Source of the DNA: Candidatus Desulfarcum epimagneticum
GTDB lineage: Bacteria; Desulfobacterota; Desulfobacteria; Desulfobacterales; CR-1
NCBI GenBank assembly: GCA_900659855.1
Contig: CAACVI010000003.1
Span: 1-64,000 of the forward strand
Length of the DNA stretch: 64,000 nt
Direction: 5' to 3'
Shown here: piece after piece, positions 1 to 8,978 of the stretch
Position numbering within the stretch: position 1 is the stretch's first letter
Layout: every line of letters starts with the position of its first letter
The notes under the pieces: model-generated
The model's input: only the letters and a program-made list of their open reading frames with translations
Told to the model about the DNA's origin: nothing
Database searches by the model: none
Program-made: the position numbers and the translations under genes

Positions 1-2227
1 GATGCCGGCCCGCCGCGATCTGAACAATGTCCTCCAGATGGGAGTAGCTGTTGTCCGCCTTCACCTGGAGCGGCGCCGCGCTTTGCCCGCCCGCAGACGC
101 CGGGTCGTTTCCCAGCTGACCCTTGTCATTGGCGCCCCAGGCCCACACGGTGCCGTCATTTTTAAGCGCCAGGGTGAAATCGACCAGGGTGGAAATCGAC
201 TTCACGCCGGTGAGGGCCACCCGGACCGGGAGGGACCCGGACGCTTTTTTCAGTTCCTCGTTTCCCAGCTGGCCCAGGGAATGGTCCCCCCAGGACCAGA
301 CCCGGCCCTCTTCGTCCAGGGCCGCGGAATGAAAGTATCCCGCGGCGACGGCCCGGATCCGGGCCAGGTATTTGACGCCCTGGGCGTCCTTCACCGGCGT
401 GGGAAAAACCCTGTGTTTATATGCGCCGTCCCCGAGCTGCCCCCGGCCGCCGGTTCCCCAGGCCCACACGCTTCCGTCTTTCTTAAGCGCCAGGGCGTGC
501 CTCAAACCCGCCGCCGCCTGAACCGCGTCCTCAAGCGGCCAGAACAGGCAAAGGTCTTTGGCGTCGGCCCATTCGGCCCGGCCGCTCAAACGTCCATGAA
601 GGTTTCCCCTGGCGTCGGCGATGTCGCTTCCCGATCCCTTGCAAAGGGGCCACCAGGCCAGGAGATTTTTTTCCCGGGCCGGATCTTCAATCCGGAACTC
701 CATCTGTTTTCGAATCTCGCCTTCGGAAAGGGCCCCTTTCCACAGGCGGATATCGCCCATCATGCCCTGAAAGCTTCGGGCCTCTTTTGAAAAAACGGCC
801 CGGCCCGCGAAAAAATCGCCCTTTTCATCGGCCGGGTAACTCAGCGCCCCGGCGGCCTTTTTGCTTCCGCATATTCGGTCGCCGTCCACATACAGCTCCA
901 TTTCTTTTCCGCTGTAAACGCCGGCCACGTGGCGCCATTTTTTGCCCTCAAAACCCTTTTTGGAGACCAGATCGGTCATGATCCCGGCCTCGCCGGCGCC
1001 GTCCGTGTCTTTTCCGGACACCGAAAAACAGAATCTTTTTTCTTTGATCCCCAGAAGCCAGCCTTTTTGCTCCTCCCCGTCTTTCCCGATCACGCCTGAA
1101 ATGCCGGCGTCGTCGAAATTCTCCGGCCGGACCCATGCCTCCACCGTGAAGGCCTCTTTGGGCAGGGCGTCTTTGGCATCCTCGATTTTTCCAAAATCGA
1201 TAAACGTGGAATGGGTCCCGTCTTCAGGAAAAGAGACGGCCCAATTGCCGTCCGGGATGGCGAACATCCGGGTCTCGGTCTCCTTAACCCCGCCGGGCCT
1301 TCCGGTCTTTTCCGGGGTTTTGCCGGACACCCGCCAGAAATAACGGGTTTGGCTTTCAAGTCCGGTGACCGCGGCGGATATTCCGGCGGTTTCAAAACCC
1401 GCGAATCCCTTGACAGGCGTTTTGAATTCAGAGTCGGCCGCCACATCCAGGATGTAGGTTTTGACACCGGACACCGGCTCCCACTTCGCGGTGAACCGGT
1501 CGTCTTTGATGTCTTCGGCCGTGAGGCGCGAGGGCGGCGACGGATCCGGAACATGGCCGGACAGGGTCAAGCCCCCCCGGTCCTCCCATCGGACGCCGCC
1601 TTGCGCGCGCCCGTTTTGCCCGGATTCCGCCCAGTTCTGGATCACGCGGCCGGCCCCGTCGATCATGGGCCAGTAGCCGATCAGGTCCGAATGGTCTTTG
1701 GGGTCCAGGCGGTAATCCTTTCTCACCGCCAGCGCGTCCCGGGACAGGGCCGTTTTCCAGAGCCGGACTTCGGCGATATGTCCCGAAAAAGGGTAAAACT
1801 CATTTGAGTCTTTAAACGCCCCGATGACGAACTCCCCCTTTTCAGGATACAGGACGGCGCCCGAGTTTTCAGAGGCGCCCTCCAAAACGGCGTCCACGTA
1901 TAGCTTCATGCCGCTTCCGTCATAGACCCCGGCCACATGGCGCCACCGGCCGTCGCAATAATCCTGTTTCGCCTTTGCCCACACCATTTTTTTGCCCGAC
2001 TCGGTCGCCAGACCGAAAGCCGGACGGCCCCAGGCCAGGCCCAGCGCCCATCCCTTCTCACGGACGCCGTCATCCTCCAGGATTCCGGCGAACGCCGTCC
2101 ATTCCTGGCGGATGTCCCTTCGGACCCAGGCCTCGACGGAAAACGCCCCTGGAAGGCGCTGTTCGACGGCGAAATCCCCAAGGGAAATGTGGGTGTCGGC
2201 GCCGTTGAATGTCAGCGCTCGTATCAT
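1..2227 (-). CDS. LamG/FN3/RCC1 multidomain surface or receptor-binding protein of the eCIS (partial)
   Basis: The frame is open for about 742 codons from ATG at 2227 to the left edge, so the C-terminus is missing. I read two LamG-like jellyroll domains (about residues 1-215 and 330-545). Each carries the pattern W-R-H-V-A-G-V-Y followed by L-Y-V-D. An FN3-like module (about 228-320) lies between them. From about residue 560 there are at least three RCC1-type repeats, e.g. DGSVWAWGTGGRGQLGDG and DGTVWAWGANDKGQLGND. The start overlaps the fibre gene's stop by ATGA, so the two are translationally coupled. LamG and RCC1 folds commonly bind glycans or proteins; as the last visible gene of the eCIS operon, a target-binding or fibre-tip role is likely. 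That role is inference; an effector cannot be excluded. Confidence 0.8.
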   Translation of the reverse strand, partial: MIRALTFNGADTHISLGDFAVEQRLPGAFSVEAWVRRDIRQEWTAFAGILEDDGVREKGWALGLAWGRPAFGLATESGKKMVWAKAKQDYCDGRWRHVAGVYDGSGMKLYVDAVLEGASENSGAVLYPEKGEFVIGAFKDSNEFYPFSGHIAEVRLWKTALSRDALAVRKDYRLDPKDHSDLIGYWPMIDGAGRVIQNWAESGQNGRAQGGVRWEDRGGLTLSGHVPDPSPPSRLTAEDIKDDRFTAKWEPVSGVKTYILDVAADSEFKTPVKGFAGFETAGISAAVTGLESQTRYFWRVSGKTPEKTGRPGGVKETETRMFAIPDGNWAVSFPEDGTHSTFIDFGKIEDAKDALPKEAFTVEAWVRPENFDDAGISGVIGKDGEEQKGWLLGIKEKRFCFSVSGKDTDGAGEAGIMTDLVSKKGFEGKKWRHVAGVYSGKEMELYVDGDRICGSKKAAGALSYPADEKGDFFAGRAVFSKEARSFQGMMGDIRLWKGALSEGEIRKQMEFRIEDPAREKNLLAWWPLCKGSGSDIADARGNLHGRLSGRAEWADAKDLCLFWPLEDAVQAAAGLRHALALKKDGSVWAWGTGGRGQLGDGAYKHRVFPTPVKDAQGVKYLARIRAVAAGYFHSAALDEEGRVWSWGDHSLGQLGNEELKKASGSLPVRVALTGVKSISTLVDFTLALKNDGTVWAWGANDKGQLGNDPASAGGQSAAPLQVKADNSYSHLEDIVQIAAGRH

Positions 2228-3135
2228 GACTGATTCCCCTCCAGCTCCTCAATGCGCCTGGTCAATTCCAGAATGATCGACATCATGTCTTTTCCCCGGC
2301 ACACAATGCTGGACGCGGACACTTTTTCCGCCCGGACCTGCCTTCCTGAAAGGATCTCGGCCCCGATGGATCCGTTCACCTCCAGATCGGCGCTGGGGTC
2401 CTCCACCCCGATGCCCAGCTTGCCGTCCACAAATGAGGCGCCCTCTCCCAGGCCGCCCCCGCCGCCGGCGCTGATGCCGGTGAGACCCGAGCCGTCGCCC
2501 ACGAATTTTTTGGCCCGAACCGCGCCGTCCACATGGAGACGCTCGGCGGGAGAGGAAATTCCCATGCCCACATTCCCGGTCTCCCGGTCCAGCAGAAGGG
2601 GGCTGCCTTTGACTTTGCCGTTTTCATAGGCGTCCACCCGAAGGGCGTTTTTCGCGCCGTCGTGCACAATGTCGAAACCAAACGCCCCGTTTTGCTTGCG
2701 CATCTGGATACCGGAGGACGCGTCGGGATCGCCGGACAGCCGAATGCCGGGCGTCCTGTCTTTGATCTCCAGGCCGGCGGCCGGGGTCCTGGTTCCGAAG
2801 CCGATTTTGCCGGTTTTGTTCTGGATGAAGATCCGGGCGTTGTCGTCGGCGTCCGCGATGGTGAGACCGGGCTCGTCCACGGTGGAGGGCTTCTGGTAAA
2901 TGCGCCATCTTGGCTTGTCGTCGTCGGCCTGCTCCTGGGCGTAAAAATCAAGGAGGCGCTCCTCGTCTCCCTTGGACCGAATCTGGATGGGCAAATCCGG
3001 GTCGGGGGTCTTGCTGATCCCGTCGTCTTTGAAGATCAGCGTGGACTGAATCAAATCAAAAAAATCGTTTCCGGAGGGTTTGGATCCCTGTTTGAACATT
3101 TCCCTGAGTTGTTCGCGTGTTTTCTGCTCGGCCAT
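2224..3135 (-). CDS. eCIS tail fibre protein (Afp13-like position)
   Basis: 303 residues. Residues about 95-260 contain several beta-rich units of the type found in phage side fibres: G-I-G or G-F-G, then P-A/S-A-x-L-E/H, then V-D/N-G, including a VGDGSGLTGI element usual in head/tail fibre proteins. A Gly-rich hinge (ISAGGGGGLGEGA) and a C-terminal heptad-like helix (LELTRRIEELEG) suggest trimerisation. The N-terminus is helical and charged, suited to baseplate attachment. A strong GGGGAGG ribosome site precedes the ATG. It sits immediately downstream of the large baseplate gene, as in Afp/PVC loci where fibre follows Afp12. Receptor specificity is unknown. Confidence 0.75.
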   Translation of the reverse strand: MAEQKTREQLREMFKQGSKPSGNDFFDLIQSTLIFKDDGISKTPDPDLPIQIRSKGDEERLLDFYAQEQADDDKPRWRIYQKPSTVDEPGLTIADADDNARIFIQNKTGKIGFGTRTPAAGLEIKDRTPGIRLSGDPDASSGIQMRKQNGAFGFDIVHDGAKNALRVDAYENGKVKGSPLLLDRETGNVGMGISSPAERLHVDGAVRAKKFVGDGSGLTGISAGGGGGLGEGASFVDGKLGIGVEDPSADLEVNGSIGAEILSGRQVRAEKVSASSIVCRGKDMMSIILELTRRIEELEGNQS

Positions 3136-3225
3136 TTTTTTTCCTCCCCGGCGGCGGCGTTAAATATCTTTAAGGCCGCCGCGCTGTTCCGCTGTTTTTT
3201 TTCGCGGATCTCATATGTTAAAACG

Positions 3226-6200
3226 TTACTGTAAAATAAAATCGCTTCCGATGGTCACATCCCCCACTCCCGGGTCCCGGCGATCCATGGGGACCTCCTC
3301 TTTCTCATCGGGCCGGACCACAAAGTTCCGCCCCGTCATCATGTGGCCCAGGCCCCGGTCATGAAAATCCTTTGATCCCACGCCGTCATAATCGTAAACG
3401 GACATGTCCTCTTTTCGGTCATCGGGCCATATGACGAGGTTCCGGCCCACCAGGACATGCCCCAGGCCCTTTTCCCTGAAATCCTTTGACCCCATTCCCT
3501 CGTAATCATAGAGGGACGGGTCCTCCTCCCGATCCAGGATGCCGATGATGAAATCCAGGCCCAGGATGAGATACCCGATGCCCTCGTAGAGGCTGGGCTC
3601 GTAGTATTCGGTGTAAATGTGGTCGATCATGTGCCCGGTGGCGGACACCAGGATGGCGTCGGGGCGGGTCACGGCCGCGTATTTTTTCGAGCTTAAGCTG
3701 ACGCCGAAGTCAAATTCGTCGCCCGGGGCGATGGATGAGCCGGCCCCCGGATCCACCTGGTTGAAGAGCTTGAGGTTGGCCACATAGTCCACATAATGAA
3801 GGCCCTCCATGAAATTCACCACCGAGGCGTTTTCAATGGAGGTCCCAAATCCCAAATCGGCCTCGCCCGTGTAGGCCCAGGGCGACAGGAAACGGATCAC
3901 GTCTTCGTTTAAGCGCTTCAAGTAATAGCCCTGGTTGTATTCCTTTAAAAATCTCACGGCGAACCGGTAGGTGATCTGCTCGTACCGGGGATTTTTCACC
4001 GATATGTTCACAAAGGGCGAGGCCGCGGATTTCAGATACTTCTCGATTTCGTTCAAAAGATAAAACGGGGCCTTGGGCTCCAGGGGGAAAAACGGGCTGG
4101 ATCCGGAGATGTCCGGGACCACCACCAGGGTCACATCCACCTTTCCGGAGTCATTCAGCTCGCCCTTTCTTAAGCACTTGGCCTTGTAGATTTCCGGGAA
4201 TTTCTCCAGAACCAGGCTTTCATAATCCCGGGGGGACACGGCCCTGTTTTTGTGGCGCAGCCGCTCGCTGATCCGTTTATGGAAACCGGTCCGGTTCTCC
4301 TTGGCCCGTCCCCCGAAGGAGCTGTGGGGCTGGCGGACGGAGGCGATGGCCGGATGGGGATCCGCCGCCGCCTGGATGGAGCCGGCGGCCAGGATCCCGG
4401 GCGGGTTCTGGGCCGCGTCCGGCGCCCCTTCGGAGCCGGACATGTTTTTAAAAACAGCCTTCGCCGCCTGGGGCGCCAGCTCAATGATATCCGAGACGGC
4501 CCGGGTGTTTTGGGCCGCCGACGCCCGTATCCAGCGGACCCCTTCGGGCAGCGCCGGGTTGTTCGTCCCGGCCGTCTCCGGAAGGGTCAGGGAGACGATC
4601 CCGGTGTTCATGAGCCCCGAGGTGGCGTCCTTTAAGATTTCCACCGGCTCGAACGCCTTCCATCCCGAGTCTTTGAGATAGCTCCACTCAATGTCCGGCG
4701 CCGGGACATCCTCGTAAAACGCCGCCGGGGAAAGCTCAAACAGGATGGAGATGTCCGCCGGTGTCTTTAATTCCTGAATTCCGATAAACAGGCTTCCCTC
4801 GTCCTCGAACCGGGGAAAGAGGGCCGGTCTTTCGCCCCCGGCGCTTGAAAATCCAAAGGGATGCAGGCGCGACAGCGCGACCTCTTTCTTTCCGGCGGCG
4901 CTTTTTGTAAAATCCGTCTCCGCCGCCGCCGTGTAATCCACGGACAGCGCCGCTAAAAGCGGCTCATACGGGGAGGGGACCTTCGGGACTTTCCGGGGAT
5001 CGGCGGACTGGGCCGACGCCCAGGCCAGGGCCCCGGGATAGAGTTCATGGAGGAAATCCGGCCCGTCAAACTCCAGTTTGAAATACAGGCTCCAGTCCAG
5101 GGGGTTTTTCAGCGCCCCGGTCTCGGAGGGGTCGGGCTTGTAGTAAATGAGATCATCAAAAGCCGAAAAGGCCATCTCTGATTCGCGCGCGAGCCCGCCG
5201 GATTCGGAGGCGGCGAACAGGGCCTTTGAGCCGTCATCCAGGGTCATGAGCCTTTTCTGACTCCAGACTTTCAGGGACGCCTTGAAATCTTCGTTCTTTC
5301 GTCCGGAACCGGGAACGGCCTGGTCGTAGACCCGGTAATGGGACTGGAAATCCCCGGGAAGGCCGTCCCAGTCAAAATGAAACGCCAGGCGCGTCAGCCG
5401 GCTTCGGCTCAGCTCCGGATGCGCCAGGAAAAAGCCGTCGCCTTTTTTCGGGGATTTTCCGAACAGGGTGAACGCGCCCTTTTTCGGGTCCGGGATTCCG
5501 GCGGCGTTTTTGAAAAGAAGCCCTGAAAGCCCCCTGACCCGGGCCTCAATGGCGATCTTTTCCACGACGGCGCCTGAAAAAAGGTCATAATGAATCCGTT
5601 TGGCGATATCGCCCGACCCGGCGGGGATCTCTTTGAGCCTGACGACCACGAAGGGCCAGAGCGCGCCCTCGAAATAATCAGTGTCCCCGGCCTTTCCGGG
5701 CGAAAGAGCCGGGCTTTGCGCCGAGAGGGAAAGCTCGAAGCGAAGTCCTCTGGAATCGGCGGACACCTTCACCGAATCCGGGTCCACGCGGCTTCCCCCG
5801 GACATGACAAACGCCTCGAAAATGTCCACTCCCCGGCTCAACATCCCGGAGACCTCCCCCGGGTCCCAGGAGCCGGCCTTGCAGATCACGGAAAGGACCA
5901 GGGTCCGTTCGCCGCTTTCCGCGGCCAGGACCGGGGACGAGACCGCGAAAGCCGGAAGCCACGAAGACTCGCTTTTCCCGGCCGCCGGAGCGGAGCCGAA
6001 CGCCTTGAACTTGGACTGGTCCCCCGGGGGGGACGCGGGGATCTCGCCCGGGTAAATGCCGATGGTTTCCTTCCGGCCCATATCGGGATAGACGAAATCC
6101 CGTTTTTTTCGCCGGGCCCTCTCCAGGATTTCATAGCCTTTTTGCCACCGCGCGTCCCCGGCTTTGGCGGAAGAGTCCCTGTGAATCTCCATCAGGGCGA

Positions 6201-7413
6201 GGAAATCGTCCTTTCCCATGAACAGTTTTTCACGGATATAGATCAAAGCCCCCAGGTCGTCTTTTCCGGCCTTTTTCTCCAGCTCGGCGAAATCGGCGGC
6301 GGGCATGGAGGGAAGGGATTTTCCCGGGTCCGGGTCTCCCAGGGCCAGCCTCATGAGCGCGTCAAAGGCGATGTTGGCGTCCGGATGGGCCGGGTTTTGA
6401 CGCTCGTTTTTCAGCTCGGCCATGCGGTCGGCGTCCATGCGGTTTCGATGGGCCTTTTCCAGCCGCCGGTAGGCCCCGTCCCACTGTTTGGCGTCGAACA
6501 GGCCGTTTTCCTTAAAGGCGTCCCGGGCTTTGACCGCCACGGCCATGCATGCCTTGAAATCATCCAGACCGGGAAAATGGAGACATTGGCGGACATAGCC
6601 CTCCATTTCGGCGTCGCTTTTCCCGGAGATCATCTTTTCGAACATCCCCATCAGAAAGTTCAGGTCCACGGGGGCGTCCCCCTTTTTTCCCGAAGGATAC
6701 AAAGGAAAGGGGTCCCCCGGGTCCGGGGCGCCCAGGACCACCCGCAGGGCCTTTTCAAACCCGGCCGGGTCCTTTTCGTTTCGGGCGTTTTCGCTGTGAA
6801 TCTCCCGGATGGGAACCAGGGGGCGGTGAACAAAAAGGGTTTTGATTTCAGACAGCGCCCCGGAATTCACCAGGATACTCTCATCCAGCTCGTATCGAAG
6901 GTCCAGCCCCTGGTCGTCTTTCCCGGCGTCCAGAAGGGTCCCTTTCTCCATCAGGACATCCCCGGCGTCCGGCGCCGCCTCAAAGATCACATGAACGGCG
7001 TCCGGGGCGGCCTCTTTTCTTTCAAGGCCCAGGACCTTTTCATAATAAAAATCCAGATGCCTTTGGGAAAGACGCTCAAACTGTTTCCCGGGATGGCGCA
7101 AAAGCTTTAAAAACGCCATAAAAAGCGCGTAATGGGGGGAGCCGAATTTTTCCGGAATCTCCGATTTTTCGAAAAACGCGTCCGGGTCTTTCAGGCAGGC
7201 CGCCACCCTCTCCGGGTCCGCGTCGAAAAACGATTCCCAGTCGCCGCTTTTGGCGTGGTTCAGGTCGAAAAAATTGAGTTTCGAGGCATATTCTTTTGCC
7301 AGACGCGCCAGTTTTTCCGGCGACAGGTCCCCGGCCGACACATACCCGGGATCAAACGCCTTGAGCAGGCGCGCCTTCTGGCTTAAGCCGTCCCGATTTA
7401 ATTGAATCGCCAT
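3226..7413 (-). CDS. Large eCIS baseplate wedge protein, gp6/J-like (Afp12-like)
   Basis: 1395 residues. In contractile systems J/gp6-type proteins form the baseplate wedge ring that holds the sheath and links to fibres. The N-terminal region (LNFFDLNHAKSGDWESFF) and the J-like segment near residues 1080-1260, which begins with NRAVSPRDYESLVLEKFPE, resemble Afp12-class proteins. Large beta-rich insertions fill the middle. The last about 100 residues carry two tandem 37-38-residue repeats (listed separately). It lies between the PAAR-tip genes and the fibre gene. No separate Afp11-like J protein is visible anywhere in the operon, so this protein may provide both wedge functions or the partner may be elsewhere. 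Family call is by motif and context. Confidence 0.78.
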   Translation of the reverse strand: MAIQLNRDGLSQKARLLKAFDPGYVSAGDLSPEKLARLAKEYASKLNFFDLNHAKSGDWESFFDADPERVAACLKDPDAFFEKSEIPEKFGSPHYALFMAFLKLLRHPGKQFERLSQRHLDFYYEKVLGLERKEAAPDAVHVIFEAAPDAGDVLMEKGTLLDAGKDDQGLDLRYELDESILVNSGALSEIKTLFVHRPLVPIREIHSENARNEKDPAGFEKALRVVLGAPDPGDPFPLYPSGKKGDAPVDLNFLMGMFEKMISGKSDAEMEGYVRQCLHFPGLDDFKACMAVAVKARDAFKENGLFDAKQWDGAYRRLEKAHRNRMDADRMAELKNERQNPAHPDANIAFDALMRLALGDPDPGKSLPSMPAADFAELEKKAGKDDLGALIYIREKLFMGKDDFLALMEIHRDSSAKAGDARWQKGYEILERARRKKRDFVYPDMGRKETIGIYPGEIPASPPGDQSKFKAFGSAPAAGKSESSWLPAFAVSSPVLAAESGERTLVLSVICKAGSWDPGEVSGMLSRGVDIFEAFVMSGGSRVDPDSVKVSADSRGLRFELSLSAQSPALSPGKAGDTDYFEGALWPFVVVRLKEIPAGSGDIAKRIHYDLFSGAVVEKIAIEARVRGLSGLLFKNAAGIPDPKKGAFTLFGKSPKKGDGFFLAHPELSRSRLTRLAFHFDWDGLPGDFQSHYRVYDQAVPGSGRKNEDFKASLKVWSQKRLMTLDDGSKALFAASESGGLARESEMAFSAFDDLIYYKPDPSETGALKNPLDWSLYFKLEFDGPDFLHELYPGALAWASAQSADPRKVPKVPSPYEPLLAALSVDYTAAAETDFTKSAAGKKEVALSRLHPFGFSSAGGERPALFPRFEDEGSLFIGIQELKTPADISILFELSPAAFYEDVPAPDIEWSYLKDSGWKAFEPVEILKDATSGLMNTGIVSLTLPETAGTNNPALPEGVRWIRASAAQNTRAVSDIIELAPQAAKAVFKNMSGSEGAPDAAQNPPGILAAGSIQAAADPHPAIASVRQPHSSFGGRAKENRTGFHKRISERLRHKNRAVSPRDYESLVLEKFPEIYKAKCLRKGELNDSGKVDVTLVVVPDISGSSPFFPLEPKAPFYLLNEIEKYLKSAASPFVNISVKNPRYEQITYRFAVRFLKEYNQGYYLKRLNEDVIRFLSPWAYTGEADLGFGTSIENASVVNFMEGLHYVDYVANLKLFNQVDPGAGSSIAPGDEFDFGVSLSSKKYAAVTRPDAILVSATGHMIDHIYTEYYEPSLYEGIGYLILGLDFIIGILDREEDPSLYDYEGMGSKDFREKGLGHVLVGRNLVIWPDDRKEDMSVYDYDGVGSKDFHDRGLGHMMTGRNFVVRPDEKEEVPMDRRDPGVGDVTIGSDFILQ
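3310..3534 (-). repeat. Two tandem protein repeats at the baseplate C-terminus
   Basis: Residues about 1294-1331 and 1332-1368 of the baseplate protein are near-copies of one 37-38-residue unit. Shared positions read D-R-x-E-D, then Y-D-Y-[ED]-G-[MV]-G-S-K-D-F, then [KR]-G-L-G-H, then G-R-N-[LF]-V-[IV]. Flanking half-units with similar G-x-D-F-I residues occur on both sides, so there may be three or four degenerate copies. Confidence 0.8.
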
Positions 7414-7468
7414 TTGAATGATTCCTTTTGTCTGAGGCTGGACGGACGCGCGGGTTCGCCCCCCGCGT

Positions 7469-7897
7469 TTAACCGGCCTTCACGGTCATGTTGGAGTTGA
7501 TAAACATCCCCTTGCCCCCGCTGTACTTGGTCATGCTGTCCGGCGTGGAGGGGGGCGGCGGCATCATGGCCGGGCTCTGGACCTCGAACACCGCGTCGAA
7601 CTGGGCGCCTTTGAGCATCACGGCCTTGCCCCCGGAATTGGTTTTTTTGGCCAGCTGGTCCCCGGCCAGTTTGTCGATTTTAAGGGTCCCGGTCCCCGGG
7701 ATCACGTAGGGCGGCGCCATGTACATGCACCCGGCCGACTCCACGCTGGTCTCGTCGCCGTCCACGCAGGCCTTTTTCTTCGTGGCCTTGTTTTCCCCGG
7801 AGCCCGTGATGGTGGTGGGAATGGGAACCACAATGGCCGAGCCGAAGGGCGGCAGAAAATTGACCATGTCTCCGTCCACAATGATAAAATCCGACAT
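7469..7897 (-). CDS. PAAR-like spike-tip protein (Afp10-like)
   Basis: 142 residues, starting at ATG 7897 (MSDFIIVDGDMVNFLPPF), which follows AGGAGAAAAAA. A longer in-frame extension to 8137 would run through a repeat element and is rejected. PAAR-type proteins cap the VgrG spike and pierce the target membrane. Several Gly/Pro-rich short strands and Cys residues (C-V-D-G-D, G-C-M-Y-M) fit a small beta tip. The segment FDAVFEVQSPA followed 14 residues later by YSGGKG recurs twice in the neighbouring 299-residue gene. Position between spike/gp25 and baseplate genes matches afp10. Confidence 0.7.
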   Translation of the reverse strand: MSDFIIVDGDMVNFLPPFGSAIVVPIPTTITGSGENKATKKKACVDGDETSVESAGCMYMAPPYVIPGTGTLKIDKLAGDQLAKKTNSGGKAVMLKGAQFDAVFEVQSPAMMPPPPSTPDSMTKYSGGKGMFINSNMTVKAG

Positions 7898-7929
7898 TTT
7901 TTTCTCCTGTTTATAATTTCCGCTTAAGC

Positions 7930-8041
7930 GGCGTCGTAAAAATTCGATATACAAGGCGCGGCGTTTTTTTGAGAGTGAGGCCATACGCATAGTATGCCGA
8001 ACGAACAAAAAAAACGCCGCGACGCATTTTTTTACGATGCC
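7930..8041. repeat. MITE-like palindromic element, copy 1
   Basis: 112 bp bounded by inverted ends GGCGTCGTAAAAA and TTTTTACGATGCC, with a GCGGCGTTTTTTT / AAAAAAAACGCCGC inner stem. The left 28 bases match copy 3 (60242-60364) almost exactly (TTCGATATACAAGGCG). It starts 4 bp past the stop codon of the 8046-8945 gene and separates the two PAAR-like genes. Confidence 0.75.
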
Positions 8042-8045
8042 GTTG

Positions 8046-8945
8046 TCATTGAATCGGGCAGAACTTGCCGACCCCCCGGTAAACGGTCTCGGGATCGGCG
8101 GGGCCGCCCGGGGTTTTGCGGGCCGGCTCGGCCACATCGAACCGGGCGATGAGCCTTGTTTTCGAGGTCAAAGGCGTCCGGCCCTCTATTTTCCCCCCGC
8201 ATGGCTCATAATCCGCGGAAAACCCCTCAAAGGACACCGTCCCCTTCCCCCCGGAGGCGTGCCCGTCCATGCAGTAATCGCATCCGGGGATGGAAAGCGC
8301 CCGGATATCCTCCTCCATGAAAAGGGCGCGGCCGCCCCGAAGGGTCTTTCCCGAAGGGGCCAGCTTGATGGCCTTCGCGGGCGCGAACACGCTGACGCCG
8401 CCTGACCGGGCGTCTAAGTCCGTGAAAAAATTCAGCGGCGATTTCGAGTCCTCGGGATGGGCGAAAAGAATCAGGTCCCCGGCGAGCAGAAACTCGTCCG
8501 CGCCCCCGGCCCCCTCCCCGTTTCCGCCGTCCGCCAAAGCGGCCGTTCCCTTGTATTCTTTCTCCGGATCGCCGCCCTCTCCCTCCGAATTCGCCGGCGT
8601 CTCCACCTCAAAGACGGCCTCAAACGCCGTTCCCGGCGCCAGGGAAACGCCGGCGGGCGACGGCATGGCCCCGGCGGGGCCCGACAGGGTCAGGGTCCCG
8701 GACCCCTTTTTCTGGAATTCCCCCGAGACGTAAGACGCCTTGAGTTCCCATTCTTCCCCGGCGGCCGGCGGAAGAGCCGGGAGCGGACATTCTTCCCCGT
8801 TTGCGGAGACGCACAGGCGCCTCTCCCCCCGGCCCATTCGGCCTGCGCTTTCAAGGGTGATGGAAACCGGGTCCGGGAGCCCTTCGGGGGACATGAAAAC
8901 CGTGTCCCCGCCCAGGAGCAGATGTCTTTGCGCGTTTTCAGCCAT
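8046..8945 (-). CDS. Tandem-duplicated PAAR-like protein of the eCIS tip
   Basis: 299 residues. It reads as two diverged copies of the 142-residue PAAR-like unit encoded just downstream: first half ends FEAVFEVETPA...YKG, second half ends IARFDVAEPA...YRGVGKF, each aligned to FDAVFEVQSPA...YSGGKG of the neighbour. The second half contains a Cys-x-x-Cys (CDYC) and another lone Cys that could bind metal. Likely a tip or tip-adaptor protein on the spike. Whether it caps the spike, extends it, or carries cargo is not decided by sequence. Between the gp25 and PAAR genes in one operon. Confidence 0.62.
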   Translation of the reverse strand: MAENAQRHLLLGGDTVFMSPEGLPDPVSITLESAGRMGRGERRLCVSANGEECPLPALPPAAGEEWELKASYVSGEFQKKGSGTLTLSGPAGAMPSPAGVSLAPGTAFEAVFEVETPANSEGEGGDPEKEYKGTAALADGGNGEGAGGADEFLLAGDLILFAHPEDSKSPLNFFTDLDARSGGVSVFAPAKAIKLAPSGKTLRGGRALFMEEDIRALSIPGCDYCMDGHASGGKGTVSFEGFSADYEPCGGKIEGRTPLTSKTRLIARFDVAEPARKTPGGPADPETVYRGVGKFCPIQ

Positions 8946-8978
8946 TATCGTTTCCTCTTAGAGACCATTATTGTTTCC

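Noticed and set aside
2-790. 262-codon plus-strand frame at the left edge
   Set aside because: Lies opposite RCC1/LamG repeats read clearly on minus; no supporting motif.
5590-7110. 506-codon plus-strand frame antisense to the baseplate gene
   Set aside because: Shadow; the minus frame is collinear with a 1395-residue J-like protein.
7898-8137. N-terminal extension of the PAAR-like protein up to 8137
   Set aside because: It passes through the MITE-like element; the ATG at 7897 has a good ribosome site.
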